64,000 bases of DNA from Streptomyces roseicoloratus (GCF_004117935.1 NZ_SDOY01000119.1:1-64000), one strand, 5' to 3'; shown: positions 7,901 to 19,034, counted from the stretch's first letter. Notes: generated from the letters alone by a model not told the origin. Numbers and translations are program-made.

Positions 7901-8242
7901 ATGATCCCCGGAGAGATCCTCCACGGGGACGGGCCCCTGATCCTCAACGAGGGCCGCCCCGTCACCCGCCTCACCGTCCTCAACGCCGCCGACCGACCCG
8001 TCCAGGTCGGCTCCCACTACCACTTCGCCGAGGCCAACCCCGGCCTCGCCTTCGACCGGGCCGCCGCCCGCGGGCTGCGCCTGCACATCGCCGCCGGCAC
8101 CGGCGTGCGCTTCGAACCAGGCATCCCCGTCGAGGTCGAGCTGGTGCCCCTCGCCGGCCGGCGCATCGTGCCCGGCCTGCGCGGCGAGACCGCGGGACCG
8201 CTCGACACCGCCACGGACCCCGACGGAGACGACCGTGCCTGA
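7901..8242 (+). CDS. ureB: Urease beta subunit
   Basis: Structural subunit of urease, 113 residues from ATG 7901 (MIPGEILHGDGPL). Conserved features are VLNAADRPVQVGSHYHFAEAN, LAFDRAAARGLRLHIAAGTGVRFEPG and VELVPLAGRRIVPGLRG (in pieces). The open frame extends back to 7868, overlapping ureA, but the family's normal start is MIPGE. It is 16 nt after ureA, and its TGA (8240-8242) overlaps the GTG start of ureC by 8 nt, which indicates translational coupling. Confidence 0.96.
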   Translation: MIPGEILHGDGPLILNEGRPVTRLTVLNAADRPVQVGSHYHFAEANPGLAFDRAAARGLRLHIAAGTGVRFEPGIPVEVELVPLAGRRIVPGLRGETAGPLDTATDPDGDDRA

Positions 8243-9956
8243 GCTGCACCGCGCCGTGTACGCCGACCTGTTCGGCCCCACCACCGGCGACCGCGTCCGG
8301 CTCGCCGACACCGACCTGCTCGTCGAGATCGAGGAGGACCGCTCCGGCGGACCCGGGCGCGCCGGAGAGGAGGCCGTCTTCGGCGGCGGCAAGGTCATCC
8401 GCGAGTCGATGGGCCAGTCCCGCACCACCCGTGCCGAGGGCGCCCCCGACACCGTGATCACCGGCGCCGTGGTCATCGACCACTGGGGGGTCGTCAAGGC
8501 CGACGTCGGCATCCGCGACGGCCGGATCACCGCGCTCGGCAAGGCCGGCAACCCCGACACCATGGACGGCGTCCATCCGGGTCTGGTCATCGGCCCCGAG
8601 ACCGAGGTCGTCGTCGGCAACGGCCGGATCCTCACCGCCGGAGCCGTCGACGCCCATGTCCACTTCATCTCGCCGACCGTCGTCGAACAGGCCCTCGCCA
8701 CCGGCGTGACCACCCTCGTCGGCGGCGGCACGGGGCCCGCCGAGGGCACCAAGGCCACCACCATCACTCCCGGCCCCTGGCACATGGCCCGGATGCTCGA
8801 GGCCCTGGACACGTTCCCGGTCAACATCGGGCTGCTCGGCAAGGGCAACACCATGTCCCGCGAGGCCATGCGCTCCCAACTGCGCGGCGGCGCACTCGGG
8901 TTCAAGATCCATGAGGACTGGGGCGCCACACCCGCCGTCATCGACGCCTGTCTGGACGTCTGCGAGGAGACCGGCGCCCAGCTCGCCCTCCACACCGACA
9001 CCCTCAACGAGGCAGGCTTCGTCGGCGACACCCTCGCAGCCGTCGCCGGCCGCACCGTCCACGCGTACCACACCGAGGGCGCGGGCGGCGGGCACGCGCC
9101 GGACATCATCACCGTGGTCTCCGAGCCGCACGTGCTGCCCAGCTCCACCAACCCGACCCGGCCGCACACCGTCAACACCGTCGAGGAACACCTCGACATG
9201 CTGATGGTCTGCCACCACCTCAACCCGGCCGTGCCCGAGGACCTCGCGTTCGCCGAGTCCCGCATCCGGCCCTCGACCATCGCCGCCGAGGACGTGCTCC
9301 ACGACCTCGGCGCCATCTCGATCATCTCCTCCGACTCCCAGGCCATGGGGCGCGTCGGTGAGGTGATCATGCGCACCTGGCAGACCGCCCACGTCATGAA
9401 GAAGCGGCGCGGAGCCCTGCCCGGCGACGGGGCCGCCGACAACCACCGGGTCCGGCGCTACGTCGCCAAGTACACGATCAACCCGGCGGTCGCCCAGGGC
9501 ATGGGCCACCTCATCGGCTCCGTCGAACCCGGCAAGCTCGCCGACCTGGTGCTGTGGGAGCCCGCCTTCTTCGGCGTGAAGCCGCTCCTCGTCCTCAAAG
9601 GCGGCCAGATCGCGTACGCGCAGATGGGCGACGCCAACGCCTCCATCCCCACGCCCCAACCCGTGCTGCCCCGGCCGATGTTCGGCGCGCTCGGACGGGC
9701 CGCCGCGGCCGGCTCCGTCAACTTCGTCGCGGAGGCGGCGATCGAGCACGATCTGCCGCAACGGCTCGGCCTGCACAAGGAGTTCACCGCCATCGGCTCC
9801 ACCCGGCGGATCACCAAGGCGGACATGCGCGAGAACGACGCCCTGCCCCGCGTGGAGGTCGACGCGGACACCTTCTCGGTGACCATCGACGGCGAACCGG
9901 TCGAACCCGCGCCGGCCGCAGAACTTCCCATGGCCCAGCGCTACTTCCTGTTCTGA
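8235..9956 (+). CDS. ureC: Urease alpha (catalytic) subunit
   Basis: Catalytic subunit with the bi-nickel site, 573 residues, the usual length. Nickel ligands visible are His141 and His143 (VDAHVHFISPT), the carbamylated Lys224 (LGFKIHEDWG), His253 (LALHTDTLNEAG), His279 (AYHTEGAGGGHAPD) and the Asp of SSDSQAMGR. The mobile flap with catalytic His is MVCHHLNPAVPEDLAFAESRIR, centred on His327, read in two parts. Everything needed for activity is present. The start is GTG 8235, overlapping ureB. The end MAQRYFLF is typical. Confidence 0.98.
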   Translation: MPELHRAVYADLFGPTTGDRVRLADTDLLVEIEEDRSGGPGRAGEEAVFGGGKVIRESMGQSRTTRAEGAPDTVITGAVVIDHWGVVKADVGIRDGRITALGKAGNPDTMDGVHPGLVIGPETEVVVGNGRILTAGAVDAHVHFISPTVVEQALATGVTTLVGGGTGPAEGTKATTITPGPWHMARMLEALDTFPVNIGLLGKGNTMSREAMRSQLRGGALGFKIHEDWGATPAVIDACLDVCEETGAQLALHTDTLNEAGFVGDTLAAVAGRTVHAYHTEGAGGGHAPDIITVVSEPHVLPSSTNPTRPHTVNTVEEHLDMLMVCHHLNPAVPEDLAFAESRIRPSTIAAEDVLHDLGAISIISSDSQAMGRVGEVIMRTWQTAHVMKKRRGALPGDGAADNHRVRRYVAKYTINPAVAQGMGHLIGSVEPGKLADLVLWEPAFFGVKPLLVLKGGQIAYAQMGDANASIPTPQPVLPRPMFGALGRAAAAGSVNFVAEAAIEHDLPQRLGLHKEFTAIGSTRRITKADMRENDALPRVEVDADTFSVTIDGEPVEPAPAAELPMAQRYFLF

Positions 9957-9973
9957 ACGGGGACGCCGCGACG

Positions 9974-10636
9974 ATGACCCGATCCGCACTCCTCGTGCTC
10001 GCCGACGGACGGTTCCCCGCCGGCGGGCACGCCCACTCCGGCGGCGCCGAGGCCGCCGTCAAGGCCGGCCGCATCACCGATGCCGCCGGCCTGGAGGCCT
10101 TCTGCCGGGGCCGGCTGCACACCACCGGCCTCGGCTCGGCCGCGCTCGCCGCAGGAGCCGCCCACGGACTCGACCCGTACGAGCTCGACGCGGCGGCCGA
10201 CGCCCGCACCCCCTCGCCCGCCCTGCGCGCGGCCGCCCGCAGACTCGGCCGCCAGCTGATGCGGGCCGCCCGCGCGGCCTGGCCGAGCCCCGAACTGGAC
10301 GCGCTGGCCGCCGCGTTCCCGCGCGGCGCCCACCAGCCCGTGGTCCTCGGCACGGCAGCCCGGGCCGCCGGGCTCGGCCCCGAGGACGCGGCGCACTGCG
10401 TCGCGTACGAGACGGTCGGCGGCCCGGCGACCGCGGCCGTGCGCCTCCTCGGCCTCGACCCCTACCAGGCCACCGCCGTCCTCGCCCGCCTCGCACCCGA
10501 GATGGACCAGGTCGCCGCCCGCGCCGCCGAGGCCGCCCGCGCGGGCGTCGACGCCCTGCCCGCCGCCTCCGCGCCGATGCTCGACCTCACCGCCGAACAG
10601 CACGCGGCCTGGCCCGTCCGCCTCTTCGCGTCCTGA
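9974..10636 (+). CDS. ureF: Urease accessory protein UreF
   Basis: Accessory protein that forms the UreD-UreF-UreG complex delivering nickel to apo-urease. The start is ATG 9974, giving 220 residues: MTRSALLVLADGRFPAGGHAH, then SGGAEAAVKAGRI, the conserved LLxLADxxFPxGxxAHSxG block of UreF. It is mostly alpha-helical and Ala-rich. It lies 17 nt after ureC and 20 nt before ureG. The open frame reaches back into ureC in another phase, which is not coding. Confidence 0.95.
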   Translation: MTRSALLVLADGRFPAGGHAHSGGAEAAVKAGRITDAAGLEAFCRGRLHTTGLGSAALAAGAAHGLDPYELDAAADARTPSPALRAAARRLGRQLMRAARAAWPSPELDALAAAFPRGAHQPVVLGTAARAAGLGPEDAAHCVAYETVGGPATAAVRLLGLDPYQATAVLARLAPEMDQVAARAAEAARAGVDALPAASAPMLDLTAEQHAAWPVRLFAS

Positions 10637-10656
10637 GAACCCCGGGAGCCCACCCC

Positions 10657-11330
<674 letters not shown>

Positions 11331-11334
<4 letters not shown>

Positions 11335-12146
11335 GCCTCGCCACGTCCGCCCCGCACCGGACGGGCCCCACCACGGCCGGCCCGGACCGGGGCAGCCTCA
11401 CCGCCACCGCCCGGATCGTCGCGGGTCCCGGCGGCTCGCTGCCGGTCCTGGAGAGCGCGGGGCCGTTCGCCCTGCGCCGCACCCGCGCCACCGGCCCGTA
11501 CGCCCGGGTCACCGTCGTCGGCGCCATGAGCGCCCCGCTCGGCGGTGACCGGCTCGCCCTGGAGGCCGAGGCGCGCGACGGGGCGAGCCTGCGCGTCGAC
11601 TCCGCCGCCGCGACCGTCGCCCTGCCCGGTCCCGGCGGCGCGCCCGCCACGTACGAGGTGCGGCTCACCGTGGGGGCCGGCGCCGAGCTGCGCTGGCTGC
11701 CCGAACAGCTGGTCAGCGCCGCCGGATCCGTGCTGCGGACCCGCACCACCGTCGAACTCGCCCCCACCGCGCGGCTCGTGCTCCGCGAGGAGCAGGTCCT
11801 CGGCCGGCACGCCGAGGAGCCCGGCACCCTCGTCAGCCGGCTCACCGTGCGCCGCGCCGGCCGCCCGCTGCTCGACCAGGAGCTCGCCATCGGCCCCGGC
11901 GCGCCCGGCGGCTGGGACGGCCCCGCCGTTCTCGCCGGACACCGCGCGATCGGCCAACTCCTCGTCGTCGACCCGGAGTTCGACGACCCTGCGAGCCGTC
12001 CCGCCGAGAGCCGACTGCTCGGCGAGCACGCGGTGCTCGCCCCGCTCGCCGGGCCCGCCACCCTCGTCACCGCCGTCGCCCCCGACGCCCTCGCCCTGCG
12101 GCGCGCCCTCGACGAGGCACTCGGACACCTCACCGGCGGCCGGTGA
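11331..12146 (+). CDS. ureD: Urease accessory protein UreD
   Basis: Scaffold accessory protein of urease maturation, 271 residues from ATG 11331, which overlaps the ureG stop (ATGA). Conserved UreD features are GSLTATARIV near the start, GGDRLALEAEARDGASLRVDS, LRWLPEQLVSAAGS and TTVELAPTARLVLREEQVLGR (in pieces). UreD sequences diverge strongly among bacteria, but the position as last gene of ureABCFGD supports the call. A weak frame reading back to 11298 is inside ureG. Confidence 0.93.
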
Positions 12147-12300
12147 GGTCCCGCTCAGCGACACACCGCTCACCGGTTATCGGTTCGGCAAAGAACACGT
12201 GTACGCCCTTTCACCCCCGGCCCTCTTGACGAAAGGATCCACCGACACCCACGACCACGGCGCCGCCCGTCGGGTGGCGCTTTTCAGGGGGAGGAACCAC

Positions 12301-13878
12301 TTGCGACGTACAGCAGCGTTCGGCTCGGCCGGCACGCTCGTCACGGCCACGCTCATAGCCGGCGCCCTGGCCACGCCGACCGCCGCCGCCCATGGCCGCC
12401 ACGGCGTCGACGACGAGGCGCGCGGCGCCTCCGTCGCCGCCGCCCGCGCGGCGAAGGCCGGTATCGACTGGCAGGACTGCCCCGCGGACTGGGGCCTGGA
12501 GAAGCCCATCCAGTGCGGCTGGGTCACCGTCCCGGTCGACTACGCCAAGCCCCACGGCAAGCAGATCAAGATCGCCGTCGACCGCATCGGCGCCACCGGC
12601 ACCCCGGCCGAGCGCCAGGGCGCGCTGCTCTACAACCCGGGCGGCCCCGGCGGCTCCGGCCTGCGCTTCCCGCGCCGGGTCACCACCCAGAACAAGGTCT
12701 GGGCGAACACCGCCAAGGCCTACGACTTCGTCGGCTTCGACCCGCGCGGCGTCGGCCACTCGGCGCCCATCTCCTGCGTCGACCCGACCGAGTTCGTCAA
12801 GGGCCCCAAGGCCGACCCGGTCCCGGACAGCGAGGCGGACAAGCTCGCCCAGCGCAAGCTGGCCGCCGAGTACGCCAAGGGCTGCGCCGAGAAGAGCGGC
12901 GACGTGCTGCCGCACATGACCACCCGCAACACCGCCCGTGACCTCGACGTCATCCGGGCCGCGCTCGGCGAGAAGAAGCTCAACTTCGTCGGCGTCTCCT
13001 ACGGCACCTACCTCGGCGCCGTGTACGGCACGCTCTACCCGGCGCACGTGCGCCGCATGGTGGTCGACAGCGTGGTCAACCCGGCGAAGAGCAACATCTG
13101 GTACAACGCCAACCTGGAGCAGGACATCGCCTTCGAGGGCCGCCTCAAGGACTGGATGACCTGGGTCGCCCGGCACGACGACGCCTACCACCTCGGCAAG
13201 ACCTACGACGAGGTCCGGCAGCAGTGGACGGTCCTGCGCGCCGCCGCCAAGAAGGAGCCGCTCGGCGGCAAGGTCGGCCCGGCCGAGCTCATCGGCTTCT
13301 TCCAGAACGCCCCGTACTACGACTCCATGTGGGCCCCCGTCGCGGAGGCCTGGAGCGCCTACGCCGCCGGTGACCCGCAGCCGCTGATCGACGCCGCCGC
13401 CGCGGACCTCACCGACACCGCCGGCAACATCTCGGCGGAGAACGGCAACGCCGTCTACACCGCCGTCGAGTGCGCCGACGCGCCGTGGCCGACCAGCTGG
13501 AAGAAGTGGGACCGGGACAACACCCGGCTGCACGAGAAGTACCCGTTCATGACCTGGGCCAACGCCTGGATGAACCTGCCCTGCGCCACCTGGTCCGCGC
13601 CGCGCCAGCGGCCGACCGACGTGAAGACCGGCAAGGGCCTGCCGCCCGTGCTCATCGTCCAGGCCGAGCGCGACGCGGCGACGCCGTACGCCGGTGCCGT
13701 CGAACTGCACAAGCGCTTCAAGGGCTCCCGTCTCATCACCGAGAAGAACGCCGGCTCGCACGGCGTCACCAGCCTGGTGAACCCCTGCGTCAACACAAGG
13801 GTCGAGGCGTACCTGCTCAAGGGCACGGTGGACGCCCGTGACGTGACGTGCGAGCCGCACGCCACGCCCACGCCGTAA
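12301..13878 (+). CDS. tap: Secreted tripeptidyl aminopeptidase (alpha/beta hydrolase)
   Basis: Secreted serine peptidase of the Streptomyces Tap/SlpD/SlpE family that removes N-terminal tripeptides. The start is TTG 12301, supported by the strong site GGGGGAGGAA 5 nt before it. The signal peptide is RRTAAFGSAGTLVTATLIAG then ALATPTAAAHG. The oxyanion-region motif is NPGGPGGSGLRFP, and the catalytic triad is Ser233 (GVSYGTYLG), Asp458 (QAERDAATPY) and His487 (NAGSHGVTS). Total 525 residues, with C-terminal lid residues typical of the family. It is followed by a strong terminator and is monocistronic. Confidence 0.93.
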   Translation: MRRTAAFGSAGTLVTATLIAGALATPTAAAHGRHGVDDEARGASVAAARAAKAGIDWQDCPADWGLEKPIQCGWVTVPVDYAKPHGKQIKIAVDRIGATGTPAERQGALLYNPGGPGGSGLRFPRRVTTQNKVWANTAKAYDFVGFDPRGVGHSAPISCVDPTEFVKGPKADPVPDSEADKLAQRKLAAEYAKGCAEKSGDVLPHMTTRNTARDLDVIRAALGEKKLNFVGVSYGTYLGAVYGTLYPAHVRRMVVDSVVNPAKSNIWYNANLEQDIAFEGRLKDWMTWVARHDDAYHLGKTYDEVRQQWTVLRAAAKKEPLGGKVGPAELIGFFQNAPYYDSMWAPVAEAWSAYAAGDPQPLIDAAAADLTDTAGNISAENGNAVYTAVECADAPWPTSWKKWDRDNTRLHEKYPFMTWANAWMNLPCATWSAPRQRPTDVKTGKGLPPVLIVQAERDAATPYAGAVELHKRFKGSRLITEKNAGSHGVTSLVNPCVNTRVEAYLLKGTVDARDVTCEPHATPTP

Positions 13879-13897
13879 CACCCGCGCACCCAGACGA

Positions 13898-13931
13898 GGG
13901 GCGGCCGCCGGACCCGGCGGCCGCCCCTCCG
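13898..13931. terminator. Bidirectional hairpin terminator
   Basis: A perfect 15-bp stem: left arm GAGGGGCGGCCGCCG, 4-nt loop GACC, right arm CGGCGGCCGCCCCTC. It lies 20 nt after tap and 56 nt from the end of the convergent SDR gene, so it probably serves both. Confidence 0.85.
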
Positions 13932-13986
13932 CGCACCGGCCGCGACGGACCTGCCGACCGTCCCGGCCCAGGCGCCCTTCGTCCCG

Positions 13987-15024
13987 TCAGCCGCGCGCGG
14001 CCAGCCAGGCGTCCTCGGCCGCGTAGTCGAAGAGGTCGACGCCGTACTTCGCCAGACCCGGGAACACCTCCCGCCAGTCGCACCCCTCCACCGCCGACGC
14101 CAGGAACTCGATCGTGCCCGGCAGCGACTCCGCGTAGCGCACCACCGCCCGGTAGCCCAGCTCCCGCTCCGCCGCCGACATGTCCGCCACCACCGGATGC
14201 GGCGTCGTCCACGGCGTGTAGCCGACCAGGTCCTTCCCCGGCGGTCCCTCGACGAGGACCGTCTCGCTGGTCACGCCCATCGCCGCGTCGATCGCCGCGC
14301 CGATCTCGGCCACCGTCGGCGACTCCGGGTCTGCGCCGTTGAGCACCCGGCTGCCCGGCTTCGCCGCGGCCAGCCGGATCAGCTCGGCCAGGTTGTCCAC
14401 GTGCACCGGATGGAAGACGGACCGGCCGCCCTCCGCCAGGATCCGCACCGGACGCCCGTCCAACGCCCGCTTCACGAACCACAGTTCGCGCGGACCCGGG
14501 CTGTACGGGCCGTGCACGGCCGCCGCCCGCAGCACGGTGGCCGGCAGCCTGTCGCCCGCCTTCAGCAGCTCCAGCTCCAGGGCCACCTTGCGAGTGCCGT
14601 ACGTGGAGTCGCCCGGCGCGACGGTCCGCCAGGTCTCCGGGATCGGCAGCGGATACACCGGGAAGCCGTCGGGCTCGTCCTGCGTGTCGAAGTTCCGCCC
14701 CTGGTCGTCCTCGTACACCGCGCAACTGGAGATCACCACCGCCGAACCGATCCGGTCCGCCATGGCCGTCAGCTGCCGCCCGTGCCCGGCGTCGTAGGCC
14801 ACGACGTCCACCAGGACGTCCGTGCCCGCGCCGAGCGCGGCCGACAGCGCCCCCTCCTCGTTCCGGTCCACCGCCACCGACCGGACCTCCGCCGGCCACC
14901 GCTCGTCCCTGCCGCCCCGGCGCGAGGCGGCGGTCACCTCCCACCCGTCCGCGACGAGCGCCCGTACGGCCGCCCGTCCGATCTGTCCCGTCGCTCCCAG
15001 CACGAACGCGTTTCCCTTGGTCAT
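13987..15024 (-). CDS. NAD(P)-dependent epimerase/dehydratase-like protein (extended SDR)
   Basis: A 345-residue extended short-chain dehydrogenase/reductase. The nucleotide-binding motif is FVLGATGQIGRAAVRAL (8-24), the active-site region is VISSCAVYEDD, and Tyr and Lys are in STYGTRKVALE. HPVHVDNLAELI is the NAD-epimerase signature near residue 215. The substrate cannot be told from sequence; related proteins act on nucleotide sugars or unknown compounds. The first ATG gives the P-loop at the usual distance. It is convergent with tap across a strong terminator. Confidence 0.85.
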   Translation of the reverse strand: MTKGNAFVLGATGQIGRAAVRALVADGWEVTAASRRGGRDERWPAEVRSVAVDRNEEGALSAALGAGTDVLVDVVAYDAGHGRQLTAMADRIGSAVVISSCAVYEDDQGRNFDTQDEPDGFPVYPLPIPETWRTVAPGDSTYGTRKVALELELLKAGDRLPATVLRAAAVHGPYSPGPRELWFVKRALDGRPVRILAEGGRSVFHPVHVDNLAELIRLAAAKPGSRVLNGADPESPTVAEIGAAIDAAMGVTSETVLVEGPPGKDLVGYTPWTTPHPVVADMSAAERELGYRAVVRYAESLPGTIEFLASAVEGCDWREVFPGLAKYGVDLFDYAAEDAWLAARG

Positions 15025-15089
15025 GGCCAGGACGCTACGGACGCGGGACCGGCCGGACCAGGACCTTTCGCCGTGCGCGGATTCGCCGT

Positions 15090-15298
15090 CAGCGTTCCGG
15101 CTCCGGGAACTTCTCCGGCCCCTGTCCGGATTCCGCCGCCTTCACGTTCGCCGCGTACGCGTCCACGTACTCCTGCCCGGACAGCGACATGATCGCGTAC
15201 ATGATCTCGTCCGTGACCGCGCGGACCACCGCCTTCCCGCCCGCCATCCCCGCGTACCGCGAGAAGTCCAGCGGCTCACCGAACCGGATCGCCCGTAC
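15090..15298 (-). pseudogene. C-terminal remnant of a lysophospholipid acyltransferase
   Basis: The minus frame ending at TGA 15090-15092 reads RFGEPLDFSRYAGM, VVRAVTDEIMYAIMSLSGQEYVDAYAA (in pieces) and NVKAAESGQG, which I recognise as the C-terminal end of Streptomyces 1-acylglycerol-3-phosphate acyltransferases (PlsC type). Similarity stops abruptly near 15298, right next to the DUF3048 gene; the catalytic HX4D half is absent. About 70 codons remain, with normal third-position G+C, so the truncation looks recent. Expression of the remnant is unlikely. Confidence 0.65.
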
Positions 15299-15366
15299 AA
15301 GCCCCGTGCACGCCCTTTGTAGCCAAGGCCCGGCCCGTGGTCCACTGGTGGGGAGGAGCGGGACCG

Positions 15367-16380
15367 ATGACAGGCGCGCGCGGGCACAGGCGTCCCGGCG
15401 CAGCCGTCACCGCCGCACTGCTGTGCGCCGTGACGGCCGCCGGTCTGCACGGCTGCTCCGACCCGGGCCCCTCGGAGCCCACGCCCACCCCGACGCCGCC
15501 CCCGGCGTCCCGGCCCGCACCCACCAGCCCGCTCCCCGCCGGCGTCTCCCCGCTCACCGGCCTGCCGGCCCGCTCCGGCCCGGTGCTCGCGGTCAAGATC
15601 GACAACGTGCCGCCGGCCCGGCCGCACACCGGACTCACCGACGCCGACCTCGTCTACGTGGAGCAGGTCGAGTCCGGCCAGACCCGGCTCATGGCCGTCT
15701 ACGCGTCGAAGCTCCCCGACCGGGTGGGACCGGTGCGCAGCGCCCGCGAGTCCGACCTCGCCCTGCTGCGCCAGTTCGGCCGCCCCGTCCTCGCCTACTC
15801 CGGCGCCCAGAGCGCGCTCACCCCGCTGCTCGAAGCCGCCCCGCTGCACCTCGTCACCGAGAGCGGCGACCCCGGCGCCTTCCTGCGCGACCCCCGCCGC
15901 GCCGCGCCGCACAACCTGTACCTGCGGCCCGACCGCGCGCTCGCCGCCGCGCCGGACGCCACCCACGCCAAGGACATCGGCTTCCGCTTCGGCCCGGCCC
16001 CGGCCGACGGCACGCCCGTCAACAGCCGCACCGTCCGCTTCCCCGCCGTCCGCTACACCTTCGCCTGGGCACCCGCCGAGCACGCCTGGCGGGTCACCAT
16101 GGACGGCCGCTCCGACGGGCCGCTGAAACCCGCCACCGTCGTGGTGCAGCAGGTCACCGTGAAACCCTCGCGCTTCCGCGACTTCACGGGCGCCGTCTCC
16201 CCGTACACCGTCACCACCGGCTCCGGCACCGCGCAGGTGCTCCGCGACGGCAAGGCGTACGAGGCCCGCTGGAACCGGCCGGACGCGAACGCCGGCACCA
16301 CCTACACCACGCCCGCGGGCGCGCCGCTGAACTTCGCGCCCGGCCAGGTGTGGGTGCTGCTCACCGGCACCGGGACGTGA
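15367..16380 (+). CDS. DUF3048 (YerB-like) putative lipoprotein
   Basis: A 337-residue exported protein. The N-terminus GAAVTAALLCAVTAAGLHGC looks like a signal with a lipobox (Cys in LHGC), followed by a Pro/Thr/Ser linker. The DUF3048 part begins at SPLTGLPA and shows VLAVKIDNVPPARPHTGL, DLVYVEQVESGQTRLMAVY and GPVRSARESDLALLRQFGRP. The family is exported and of unknown biochemical role. ATG 15367 is chosen over ATG 15337 because it gives the shorter, typical signal. It abuts the remnant of an acyltransferase on the other strand, and its stop is 6 nt from a convergent small gene. Confidence 0.85.
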   Translation: MTGARGHRRPGAAVTAALLCAVTAAGLHGCSDPGPSEPTPTPTPPPASRPAPTSPLPAGVSPLTGLPARSGPVLAVKIDNVPPARPHTGLTDADLVYVEQVESGQTRLMAVYASKLPDRVGPVRSARESDLALLRQFGRPVLAYSGAQSALTPLLEAAPLHLVTESGDPGAFLRDPRRAAPHNLYLRPDRALAAAPDATHAKDIGFRFGPAPADGTPVNSRTVRFPAVRYTFAWAPAEHAWRVTMDGRSDGPLKPATVVVQQVTVKPSRFRDFTGAVSPYTVTTGSGTAQVLRDGKAYEARWNRPDANAGTTYTTPAGAPLNFAPGQVWVLLTGTGT

Positions 16381-16386
16381 GAGAAC

Positions 16387-16602
16387 TCAGGGCTGCGGTC
16401 CGGGCCTGTGGTGCCGGGCCCGCGGCGGCCGGAGACGCGGTTCGCCCGCGTCGGCGGCGGCCATCCCGATGGTGGCCACTCCGAGCACCACCCAGCCGAA
16501 CCAGAGCCAGCCGCTGCTGCCGAGCGCCACCGTGTACGCGGTGATCAGCACCAGGGTCGCGAAGGTGATCACACCCATCGTCTTCGTGGGACCGGACATC
16601 AT
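16387..16602 (-). CDS. Small membrane protein, unknown
   Basis: A 71-residue protein with two hydrophobic segments, MGVITFATLVLITAYTVAL and SSGWLWFGWVVLGVATIGMA, and an Arg/Pro-rich tail. Start ATG 16602 is preceded by GGAGGAGGG, a strong ribosome site. It resembles small actinobacterial membrane proteins that lack a named function. It is convergent with the DUF3048 gene at a 6-nt distance and is followed, on the same strand further upstream, by the CtaG gene start 1.1 kb away. Confidence 0.75.
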   Translation of the reverse strand: MMSGPTKTMGVITFATLVLITAYTVALGSSGWLWFGWVVLGVATIGMAAADAGEPRLRPPRARHHRPGPQP

Positions 16603-16729
16603 CGCTCCGCCCTCCTCCCCGCCCCATCGTGACCCCGGAGGAGGGGCGCGCGCCAGACCTGCGACGCTCCGGTCGTGCGCCGGTACGGAGGGTCAGCGCT
16701 CGCGCGACCCCGAACCGACGGCGGAAGCC

Positions 16730-17680
16730 CTACCGGCCGCGCGCCTGGAGCGAGGCCAGGTACGCGTTGTACGCCTCCAGCTCCTTGTCGCCGTCCCGGT
16801 CCGCGGCCCGGTCCTTGCGGACGGCCTGCCGCTGCTCGGAGTGGTACCACTGGTAGACCAGCGCGATCAGCACCAGCACGGACGGGATCTCGCTGAACGC
16901 CCAGGCGATGCCGCCGGCCGCGTTCTGGTCCGAGAGCGCGTCGATCCCGAGCGAGGCCGGCGGGTTCTCGTACACCTTCACCAGCGGCTCGGTCGCCATC
17001 ATCATCGCGATGCCGAAGAAGGCGTGGAACGGCATGCCCGCGAACAGCTCCAGCATCCGCATCACGTAGCCCGGCCGGTGCGGACCTGGGTCGACGCCCA
17101 TGATCGGCCAGAAGAAGACCAGACCCACCATGAGGAAGTGCACCATCATCGCCACGTGACCCGTCTTCGACTCCATCAGGAAGTCGAAGAGCGGCGTGAA
17201 GTACAGCCCGTAGAGGCTGGCGATGAACATGGAGATGGTGAACGCCGGGTGCGTGACGATCCGCATGTACCGGCTGTGCAGCAGCTTGAGCAGCAGCTCG
17301 CGCGGCCCGAGCGAGCCGCGGCCCGCCACCGGGAGCGCCCGCAGCGCCAGCGTCACCGGCGCGCCGAGCAGCAGCAGGATCGGCGACAGCATGGAGATCA
17401 CCATGTGCTGCACCATGTGCACGCTGAACATGACCATGCCGTAGTCGTTGAGCTTCGTGCACGTCACCAGCGTGATGCTCAGCACGCCCACGGTGAAGAG
17501 CACCGTCCGGCTCACCGGCCAGGCGTCCCCGCGCCTCCGCAGCCGCGCCACGCCCCAGCCGTACAGGCCGAGCGCCGCGAGACAGCCGAAGAGGAAGAAC
17601 AGGTCGGGGGAGAACTCCAGGGCCCGCCCCAGCGTGAACGGCGGCAGATCCATCGTCATGCCGTGCCCGCTGTGATCCAT
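16730..17680 (-). CDS. ctaG: Cytochrome c oxidase assembly protein (Caa3-type CtaG)
   Basis: A 316-residue polytopic membrane protein with about seven hydrophobic spans. His-rich start MDHSGHGMTMDLPPF, then conserved blocks FSVHMVQHMVISMLSPILLL, GAPVTLALRAL, THPAFTISMFIASLYGLYFT, HFLMVGLVFFWPIMGVDP and HAFFGIAMMM. These histidines are typical of the caa3 CtaG family, linked to CuB-site maturation of haem-copper oxidases. The charged C-terminal tail is cytoplasmic. It stands alone; the pfkA terminator lies just upstream of its promoter region. Confidence 0.9.
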   Translation of the reverse strand: MDHSGHGMTMDLPPFTLGRALEFSPDLFFLFGCLAALGLYGWGVARLRRRGDAWPVSRTVLFTVGVLSITLVTCTKLNDYGMVMFSVHMVQHMVISMLSPILLLLGAPVTLALRALPVAGRGSLGPRELLLKLLHSRYMRIVTHPAFTISMFIASLYGLYFTPLFDFLMESKTGHVAMMVHFLMVGLVFFWPIMGVDPGPHRPGYVMRMLELFAGMPFHAFFGIAMMMATEPLVKVYENPPASLGIDALSDQNAAGGIAWAFSEIPSVLVLIALVYQWYHSEQRQAVRKDRAADRDGDKELEAYNAYLASLQARGR

Positions 17681-17727
17681 GTAGTACTCCTGGAGCCCGA
17701 TTCGCGCTTGTTGTCCGCACCAGACTA

Positions 17728-17765
17728 GAACCGCCCCCGATCGCGATCACGACCGGGGGCGGTTC
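17728..17765 (-). terminator. Terminator of pfkA
   Basis: GAACCGCCCCCG (17728-17739) pairs perfectly over 12 bp with CGGGGGCGGTTC (17754-17765) around a 14-nt loop. It lies 28 nt after the stop of the minus-strand pfkA gene. Confidence 0.85.
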
Positions 17766-17792
17766 ACGGCGCGGGAAGCCCGGGCGGGAGGG

Positions 17793-18821
<1,029 letters not shown>

Positions 18822-19000
18822 AGCCCAAAAACCTTTGCAACGTGGGCCGACTCCCGGACCACGTCGTCCGGCTGGATCCCCGCCACCCTATCGGTGCCGA
18901 GTGGCGGGGCCGAACCGAATGTCCGCAGATTGGACACCGGTTTTCCTTACGAATCCCATGTGCAAGGGGCCGCTCAGACGTGCAGTCTGCCGACCCGTCA

Positions 19001-19034
19001 GACCGACCGCCGGTCGGGCCGGCGGCGGTCGGTC
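19001..19034 (-). terminator. Terminator of the murT-gatD operon
   Basis: GACCGACCGCCG (19001-19012) pairs with CGGCGGTCGGTC (19023-19034), a perfect 12-bp stem, 18 nt beyond the stop codon of gatD on the minus strand. A further GGTCGG-rich stretch follows. Confidence 0.8.
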
